In this document: positions 58,839-64,000 of the stretch, piece after piece | Numbering within the stretch: the stretch's first letter is position 1 | How the letters are laid out: every line of letters begins with the position of its first letter | Source: Rhodanobacteraceae bacterium ZG21-1 | GTDB lineage: Bacteria > Pseudomonadota > Gammaproteobacteria > Xanthomonadales > Rhodanobacteraceae | Reading direction: 5' to 3' | Length of the DNA stretch: 64,000 bases | Assembly (NCBI GenBank): GCA_021390615.1 | Contig: JAJEJU010000025.1 | Span: 62,001-126,000, forward strand | Position numbers and translations under genes: made by a program | The notes under the pieces: model-generated | Databases searched by the model: none | Told to the model about the DNA's origin: nothing | What the model saw: only the letters and a program-made list of their open reading frames with translations

Positions 58839-60335
58839 TCAGCGCAAACCCACCGTGCCGTTGGCCGCCTTCACCAGCTTGGCCGGGTCGTAGCCCACGC
58901 CATCCTTGAACACCAGGGCGACCTTCTCGATGTCCTTGATGTCCTGCGCCGGATTGCCGTCAAGCAGCACCAGGTCGGCGGCCTTGCCGGGCTCGATCGA
59001 GCCGATGGCGCGCTCCTCGCCCATGAAGCGTGCGCCGTTGAGGGTGGCGATGCGGATCGCCTGCAGCGGCGTGAAGCCGGCCTCCACCAGCAGCTCCACC
59101 TCGTGCTGGTCGCCGTAGCCCGCGATCACCCCGCCATAGCCGGTCGGGTCCAGCCCGGCCAGCAAGGTGCCGCCCTGTTGCACGAAGGCGTGTTCGAAAT
59201 CCTCTTCCAGCTTGAACACCTTCGGCCACGGCGAATCGGCCAGGCCGGCGACATGCTCGCGGCTCTTCAGGTATTCCGTGCGGGTCTCCGGCAGCATCGC
59301 ATCCAGCACGCGCGGATCGACCGGCGCGCGCCCCGGCACGAAGGTCTCGAACACCGGCAGGGTCGAGGTCACCGCCACGTGCTTCGCCACCAGGTACTTG
59401 ATCAGCTGCTGGATGCGCGGATCGTCCACGCTCATGCTTGCCAGCCCCGCCACCGCCTGCTTGGTGTCAGGGCAGACGTCGGGCTGCTTGCCCGGCACGA
59501 ATTCGGTGTCCACCGGCAGACCGTGCTCCAGGTCGTCGATGCCCAGCTCGGCGGCCTCGCGGAAACCGATCGTGCAAAGATGGCCGGTCACCTTGATGTG
59601 TTTGGCGTGCGCCGCGGCAATCGCCGCCGACAGCTCGGCGCGGGTGATGTGCATGTACGCCTTGAACGAGGTAGCGCCCTCGCCGATCCAGTAATTGACC
59701 GTGCCGGCGGCATCCGCCGCATCGGTCAGCTCATGCATCTGCGGGGTGAAGCTGCCCTTGCCTTCCAGGTAGGGCCCGGTGGTATGCATCTTCGGCCCGG
59801 GAATCTTGCCGGCGTCGATGGCCTTCTTCAGCTCCAGGTCGGTGTACGGCTCGGTGCTGCCGGTGGTGCGGATGGTGGTGACGCCGCCGGCCAGATAGAG
59901 CTTGGGAAAGCTCGACGCCTGCTCCGGATAAATCGCTTCCTTCGCCTCCGGGTTCACCTTCGGCGCCGGATAGAACATGTGGTCGTGCATGCCTACCAGG
60001 CCCGGAATCAGGGTGTGCCCGCTGCCGTCGATTACTGTCGCCTCCCTCGGCACGTCGACCCGCTTGCCGACCGCCGCGATCAGCCCGTCGCGCAGCAGCA
60101 CTGTCTGGTCGTCCCTGGCCGGCGCGCCGGTGCCGTCGATCACGCGCACGTGGGTGATCGCAAGCAGGGGCTGGGCATACGTCACATACTGCTGCGTCTG
60201 TGCGGACAACGCCGGCGACTGCGCCCCGGCGGATGCCGTCGCGAAGCATCCTGCCAATGCGACGACCAGCCGACCATGCCGAAAGGCTTGGAACGACGAC
60301 AAGACAGATACCAAGCGACGGGCTCTCGTAGGCAC
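58839..60335 (-). CDS. Exported amidohydrolase-superfamily enzyme
   Basis: 498 residues. A hydrophobic leader with possible cleavage after ASAGA is preceded by a basic stretch (MPTRARR), so export is likely. Amidohydrolase ligands are visible: H-x-H in GMHDHMF, the bridging region around FKAYMHI, His in VTGHLCTIG, and Asp in GLDPTGYGG. The N-terminal beta-sandwich (VRVIDGTGAPA) and C-terminal RKG-like closure (IGSIEPGKAADLVLLDGNP, in part) are typical of dipeptidase/imidazolonepropionase-like members. Substrate unknown. Confidence 0.92.
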   Translation of the reverse strand: MPTRARRLVSVLSSFQAFRHGRLVVALAGCFATASAGAQSPALSAQTQQYVTYAQPLLAITHVRVIDGTGAPARDDQTVLLRDGLIAAVGKRVDVPREATVIDGSGHTLIPGLVGMHDHMFYPAPKVNPEAKEAIYPEQASSFPKLYLAGGVTTIRTTGSTEPYTDLELKKAIDAGKIPGPKMHTTGPYLEGKGSFTPQMHELTDAADAAGTVNYWIGEGATSFKAYMHITRAELSAAIAAAHAKHIKVTGHLCTIGFREAAELGIDDLEHGLPVDTEFVPGKQPDVCPDTKQAVAGLASMSVDDPRIQQLIKYLVAKHVAVTSTLPVFETFVPGRAPVDPRVLDAMLPETRTEYLKSREHVAGLADSPWPKVFKLEEDFEHAFVQQGGTLLAGLDPTGYGGVIAGYGDQHEVELLVEAGFTPLQAIRIATLNGARFMGEERAIGSIEPGKAADLVLLDGNPAQDIKDIEKVALVFKDGVGYDPAKLVKAANGTVGLR

Positions 60336-60610
60336 GGTGCGACTCCCCCAGTAGCGAGGCAGGCAGGGGCCCGCCGATCGGTCAGAGCACTATCGCACGA
60401 TACGACCGGCCCCGGATCGACGATAAGGACTCTGAAAGCGGCCGGCACAAGAGGCCAGCGGCCTGAAATGTCAATGTCGAGGTCGAGCAGGCGCGGCCAT
60501 GTCTGCATGCCGAGTCAGCCGAACTCGAATTTTATTTGTCGATCCACGCACCCGTCATTCGTCGAAGAGTATGAACACCCTTCCTACCAGCCCGAACCAG
60601 GAGAGCCCGT

Positions 60611-61090
60611 ATGGTCAGCAAGAACACGATTTGCCTCTGGTATGACGGCACCGCACTGGAAGCCGCCACCTTCTACGCCAAGACATTCCCGGACAGTGCT
60701 GTAGGCGCCGTGTATCGCGCGCCGGGCGACTACCCAGCAGGCAAACAAGGCAACGTGCTGACGGTGGAATTCACCGTCATGGGCATCCCATGCCTGGGCT
60801 TGAACGGCGGCTCCGGCGTCCCGCACACCGATGCCTTCTCGTTTCAGGTGGCCACCGACGACCAGGCCGAAACCGACCGCCTGTGGAACGCAATCGTCGA
60901 CCACGGCGGCCAAACCAGCGCCTGCGGCTGGTGCAAGGATCGGTGGGGCCTGTCGTGGCAGATCACCCCGCGTGCCCTGCTGGCCGCGATCACCGACCCG
61001 GATGCGGCCGCGGCCAAGCGCGCATTCGAGGCGATGATGACCATGACGAAGATTGATATCGCGGCGATTGAGGCGGCTAGGCGGGGGTGA
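60611..61090 (+). CDS. VOC-superfamily protein, PhnB/3-dmu-9_3-mt type
   Basis: 159 residues with AGGAG 8 bases upstream. Family landmarks are LWYDGTALEAATFYAKTFPDS in part, FTVMGIPCLGLNGG, FSFQVATDDQAETDRLW, CGWCKDRWGLSWQITP. These are the hallmarks of PhnB-like proteins once annotated as 3-demethylubiquinone-9 methyltransferase. No methyltransferase motif is present. It borders the AT-rich island on its left side and has host-like GC-rich codon use. Confidence 0.92.
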   Translation: MVSKNTICLWYDGTALEAATFYAKTFPDSAVGAVYRAPGDYPAGKQGNVLTVEFTVMGIPCLGLNGGSGVPHTDAFSFQVATDDQAETDRLWNAIVDHGGQTSACGWCKDRWGLSWQITPRALLAAITDPDAAAAKRAFEAMMTMTKIDIAAIEAARRG

Positions 61091-61103
61091 CGGCTTTAAC
61101 TCT

Positions 61104-61127
61104 GCTACTGCAGGCACCTGCAGTAGC
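61104..61127. repeat. Perfect inverted repeat at the left edge of the AT-rich island
   Basis: GCTACTGCAGG-CA-CCTGCAGTAGC has 11-bp arms around two bases. It lies 14 bases after the PhnB-like stop and 95 bases before the ATPase-TIR stop, just where composition changes to AT-rich. No T-run follows on the plus strand (CCCTGTCTCTT), so it is not a standard terminator; it could be a recombination or protein-binding site. Confidence 0.75.
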
Positions 61128-61221
61128 CCTGTCTCTTGAGGAACACCGATCTTAACTTCTTCTTTTTACACTTCCCGAAGGAGTCTCCGAGAGCATTCCT
61201 GCACGCCTTAACTCACTACCA

Positions 61222-62724
61222 CTAGTTTTCTTGACTTACACTTTCCTCCGCCCGCCTTTCGTCCGCTAATTTTCCACAAAGTAAATCACAAATAATTTCC
61301 ACCTGATCCACACTTCCATTTGGATCATAGCTCAAGCCACCATATCTCCGCGACTCATCAAACATACCTGGCGGACAATCAGTAAACCAAATGGGAATAA
61401 TGGATTTATCACCAAACCTCTGCCTAAAATTCTCAGACTCAAATTTTGTCCAAATTTTCTTTGGATAGCTATGACTAAGCAAAGGAATTACATAACGAGA
61501 TTCACTCCTGTATATAGGCGCCAGGTATTCCTCGACGTCATTTCCAAGAATGCGGTGCTGCTCATTTTTATCATAGAACACAGCAACCTCCCTTGAAGTC
61601 AATTCATTAAAAATAGATTCAGCCAATGACCTATCCTCCCCGGCAAAGGAAAGGGCAAAATCATAACGACTATCAAGGCTTATATTATAGTAACCAACTT
61701 GGCGAGCAAATTTCGACCAAATCAAGTGTCTTATAAAATATAAAAACTTAGGATCCTCAAGCGTTAGGAGATGCGTACTCTGCTCAAAATGCACTAACTG
61801 CCCAATAGAATCCGATTCAGCAATTAATGTTGCAAGATGCCCCTTGGAAATAACTTGACCGATACTATCTTTTAGTTCGTGATTTATCGCCATTGCCTCA
61901 CGCGTATCTAGAACGCCCTCAGAGGTATGAGACAACCAACGAAGCAAGTGCAAGTAAGGCGCGCGCCCTTCTCGACGGAGTTTTCTTCCAGTAGCAAATT
62001 CACGCGCAATGGCGAAAAATCTACTACTGAGGTCCGCGATAACAGACTCCCTCACCGCAGGCAAACTTGTGGCAATTTGAACCGGCTTTACTCCATCATT
62101 GCTTTCAAGCAGCCCTGCCTTCAAACAGGCCTCATGACATAGAATTTGCGCCATTGCGAAACTACCTTCCGCCTCAGTAGAAATCTCCTCAGAGATTGCA
62201 ATTTCGCAATTTAAAGCACGCTCGCCAAGCCTTATCAGCTCCAATATACGCTCGACGTTTGTTCTACCAAATCTAATTGTTTCAATCCTATGAAGAACAT
62301 CTGGCGCGTATTCCACCAGCGCTTGTCCAGCTCGATTAATACCAATTAAAACCACTTTGCTGCCCAAAGTCTCTTCATCGGCCAGCGTCTTCACGAAATC
62401 TGTTAGCAAATGCTTCTCTCGGTCCCCAAGGCGATGAAAGTCATCCACGACTACAATTCCAAGAGAACCAAGACTCGGAAGCTCCTTGATTAGACTAAGA
62501 TCTGAGGACTTTCGACCAGAAAGAAATAGGCAAGAATCGCCCAGCCCAGCGTCCTCAACCGCCTTTTTGATACAGGAAGTCTTTCCAATCCCTGAAGGAC
62601 CCTCCACTACTATGCAACGCCCCGGAGTCCGTAACGACACTAAGACCCTGTCGTACTCCATCGGAGGCACGAAGGTATGCGTTGGTACACCTGATTTCTT
62701 GAATACATCCTCTAAAGTAGCCAT
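61222..62724 (-). CDS. STAND-like ATPase-TIR protein, putative anti-phage defence gene
   Basis: 500 residues. An N-terminal P-loop NTPase has Walker A GPSGIGKT (42-49), Walker B GIVVVDD (89-95) and a sensor-type strand VVLIGIN (124-130). A helical middle region (about 155-345) follows. The C-terminal TIR domain starts at YDFALSFAGEDR (354-365) and contains IWTKFESENF, where E429 aligns with the NAD-cleaving Glu of bacterial TIR domains. This is the layout of defence sensors in which ATPase oligomerisation turns on TIR NAD+ depletion. The gene is far more AT-rich than all neighbours and is monocistronic, both signs of transfer. No classical TPR or WD sensor is present, so the trigger is unknown. 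Confidence 0.85.
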   Translation of the reverse strand: MATLEDVFKKSGVPTHTFVPPMEYDRVLVSLRTPGRCIVVEGPSGIGKTSCIKKAVEDAGLGDSCLFLSGRKSSDLSLIKELPSLGSLGIVVVDDFHRLGDREKHLLTDFVKTLADEETLGSKVVLIGINRAGQALVEYAPDVLHRIETIRFGRTNVERILELIRLGERALNCEIAISEEISTEAEGSFAMAQILCHEACLKAGLLESNDGVKPVQIATSLPAVRESVIADLSSRFFAIAREFATGRKLRREGRAPYLHLLRWLSHTSEGVLDTREAMAINHELKDSIGQVISKGHLATLIAESDSIGQLVHFEQSTHLLTLEDPKFLYFIRHLIWSKFARQVGYYNISLDSRYDFALSFAGEDRSLAESIFNELTSREVAVFYDKNEQHRILGNDVEEYLAPIYRSESRYVIPLLSHSYPKKIWTKFESENFRQRFGDKSIIPIWFTDCPPGMFDESRRYGGLSYDPNGSVDQVEIICDLLCGKLADERRAEESVSQEN

Positions 62725-62883
62725 AGTCTTCCATAGTAGGATTTATGCCCAAGTTCGGCTAAGACACAATAAAACCACAACTAACTAATAACTTCATGCG
62801 ACAAGATTCACTCATTTCCGCTAATTTAGCGCCCCTGTCAAAACATGCAGAAGAGCCAGAGAACCAACTTGGTCTTCTAAAGT
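62725..62883. other. AT-rich right border of the island
   Basis: The 159 bases between the ATPase-TIR start and the hutU stop remain AT-rich and must carry the promoter of the ATPase-TIR gene. GGAAG lies just before its ATG. The hutU stop is intact, so insertion did not truncate it. No tRNA end, direct repeat or mirror of the left inverted repeat is visible. Confidence 0.5.
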
Positions 62884-64000
62884 TCAAACCATCGGCAACT
62901 TCAACCCCTGCTCCTTCGCGCACGCCACCGCATCCGCATACCCCGCATCCGCATGCCGCATCACGCCGGTGCCGGGGTCGTTCCACAGCACTCGCGCGAT
63001 GCGCTTGTCGGCCTCCGCGCTGCCGTCGCACACGATCACCACGCCGCTGTGCTGGCTGTAGCCCATGCCTACGCCGCCGCCGTGGTGGAAGCTCACCCAG
63101 GTGGCGCCGCCGGCAGTGTTGAGTAGTGCATTGAGCAGCGGCCAGTCGGACACGGCGTCGCTACCGTCCTTCATCGCTTCGGTTTCGCGGTTGGGGCTGG
63201 CGACCGAGCCGGAGTCGAGGTGGTCGCGGCCGATCACGATCGGCGCCTTCAGCTCGCCCTTGCGCACCATCTCGTTGAAGGCCAGGCCAAGCTTGTGGCG
63301 CTGGCCCAGGCCCACCCAGCAGATGCGCGCCGGCAGGCCCTGGAAGCTGATGCGCTGCTCGGCCATGTCCAGCCAGTTGTGCAGGTGCGGATCGTCCGGG
63401 ATCAGCTCCTTCACCTTGGCGTCGGTCTTGAGGATGTCTTCCGGATCGCCGGACAACGCCACCCAGCGGAACGGCCCCACCCCGCGGCAGAACAGCGGAC
63501 GCACGAAGGCGGGCACGAAGCCGGGGAAATCGAAGGCGTTGGCCAGGCCTTCGTCCTTGGCCATCTGGCGGATGTTGTTGCCGTAGTCGAAGGTGGGAAT
63601 GCCCTGCGCGTGGAAGGCCAACATCGCTTCCACGTGCCGCTTCATGGATTTCTTGGCGGCGTCACGGGTGCCGTTCGGGTCGCTCTTGCGCCGCTCGAAC
63701 CACTGCTCCACCGTCCAGCCCTGCGGCAGGTAGCCGTTGACCGGATCGTGCGCACTGGTCTGGTCGGTCACCGCGTCAGGCCGCACGCCGCGGCGCACCA
63801 GCTCCGGCAGCACGTCGGCCGCGTTGCCCAGCAGGGCGATCGACTTGGCTTCGCCCGCCTTGGTGTATTTCTCGATGCGCGCCAGCGCGTCATCCAGGTC
63901 GCTGGCCTGCTCGTCCACGTAGCGCGTCTTCAGGCGGAAGTCGATGCTCTTCTGCTGACATTCGATGTTTAGCGAGCAGGCGCCGGCCAGCGTCGCAGCC
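62884..64000 (-). CDS. hutU: Urocanate hydratase, 3' part (5' end beyond window)
   Basis: About 372 C-terminal residues are present; the frame runs off the window edge without a start. Landmarks of urocanase are [27 protein letters not shown], the [16 protein letters not shown] segment with the conserved Cys, and [24 protein letters not shown] and [19 protein letters not shown]. The enzyme hydrates urocanate to imidazolone propionate with tightly bound NAD+ in histidine breakdown. The C-terminus ends normally (LPMV). Other hut genes presumably lie outside. Confidence 0.96.
   Translation of the reverse strand, partial: AATLAGACSLNIECQQKSIDFRLKTRYVDEQASDLDDALARIEKYTKAGEAKSIALLGNAADVLPELVRRGVRPDAVTDQTSAHDPVNGYLPQGWTVEQWFERRKSDPNGTRDAAKKSMKRHVEAMLAFHAQGIPTFDYGNNIRQMAKDEGLANAFDFPGFVPAFVRPLFCRGVGPFRWVALSGDPEDILKTDAKVKELIPDDPHLHNWLDMAEQRISFQGLPARICWVGLGQRHKLGLAFNEMVRKGELKAPIVIGRDHLDSGSVASPNRETEAMKDGSDAVSDWPLLNALLNTAGGATWVSFHHGGGVGMGYSQHSGVVIVCDGSAEADKRIARVLWNDPGTGVMRHADAGYADAVACAKEQGLKLPMV

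Noticed and set aside
58694-58909. Short plus-strand frames around the (CAGCGG)n repeat
   Set aside because: No ribosome site or conserved motif; the frame is open because of the hexanucleotide repeat.
62796-63122. Plus-strand frame starting in the AT-rich border and running antisense into hutU
   Set aside because: After the first 30 codons it is purely antisense Pro/Arg-rich sequence; no domain or ribosome site.

Overview
The window is GC-rich (by eye about two thirds G+C) bacterial chromosome, coding almost throughout. Gene content and protein style suggest a gammaproteobacterium of the Xanthomonadales/Lysobacterales, probably Rhodanobacteraceae (Dyella/Rhodanobacter/Luteibacter-like). Pointers are a winged-helix/STAND/TPR regulator, a PAS-GGDEF-EAL protein, M13 and amidohydrolase exoenzymes, paired AraC and VOC genes, and hutU. 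The assignment is an inference from style; no rRNA or other taxonomic marker is present. I see no tRNA, rRNA, CRISPR array, transposase, integrase or origin.

Layout. 1-1818: end of a hybrid sensor kinase. 1936-14862: an unusual accessory locus. It has a DP-EP-type small protein, a winged-helix/STAND/TPR regulator and a LuxR-type regulator, then a run of six plus-strand genes: a tandem beta-domain protein, an Ala/Pro/Lys-tailed beta protein, a 1006-residue protein of unknown function, a tail-collar protein, a phospholipase-D-fold protein and a PLL-type beta-propeller. Two junctions in this run are ATGA overlaps, and no phage structural or replication genes accompany the collar protein. 14927-22264: GNAT, ABC exporter, endonuclease V, MscS-type channel and an AraC/VOC pair. 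22254-23379: a 16-bp tandem repeat built from the end of the VOC gene, then two small envelope proteins. 23605-30761: esterase, class-C-type serine hydrolase, PAP2 phosphatase, a barnase/barstar pair, an S4 protein and a flavin monooxygenase. 31217-38660: MsrA lipoprotein, PAS-GGDEF-EAL protein, haem-oxygenase-fold protein, M13 peptidase and a lysine-rich protein. 38824-49383: hydrolase, GST, two SDR-type genes, LysR, lipoprotein, GNAT, DyP peroxidase, a deformylase/PLP-enzyme fusion, VOC and aldo-keto reductase. 49735-60335: ankyrin protein, AAA ATPase, double aspartyl-protease/PDZ protein, class A beta-lactamase, trypsin-like protease, GlxA-type regulator and amidohydrolase. 60611-64000: a VOC protein, an AT-rich island with a STAND-like ATPase-TIR gene, and the 3' part of hutU.

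Standout items. (1) The 61222-62724 ATPase-TIR gene, compositionally foreign and bordered on one side by a perfect 11-bp-arm inverted repeat, is the best candidate for an anti-phage system. (2) The 1936-14862 locus looks like a poorly described surface or secreted assembly with its own regulators. (3) A deformylase-like domain is fused to a threonine-dehydratase-like enzyme at 46052-47527. (4) A complete barnase/barstar pair lies at 28098-28959. Starts were set from Shine-Dalgarno sequences, signal peptides and family lengths; where an upstream in-frame start is possible, the entry says so.
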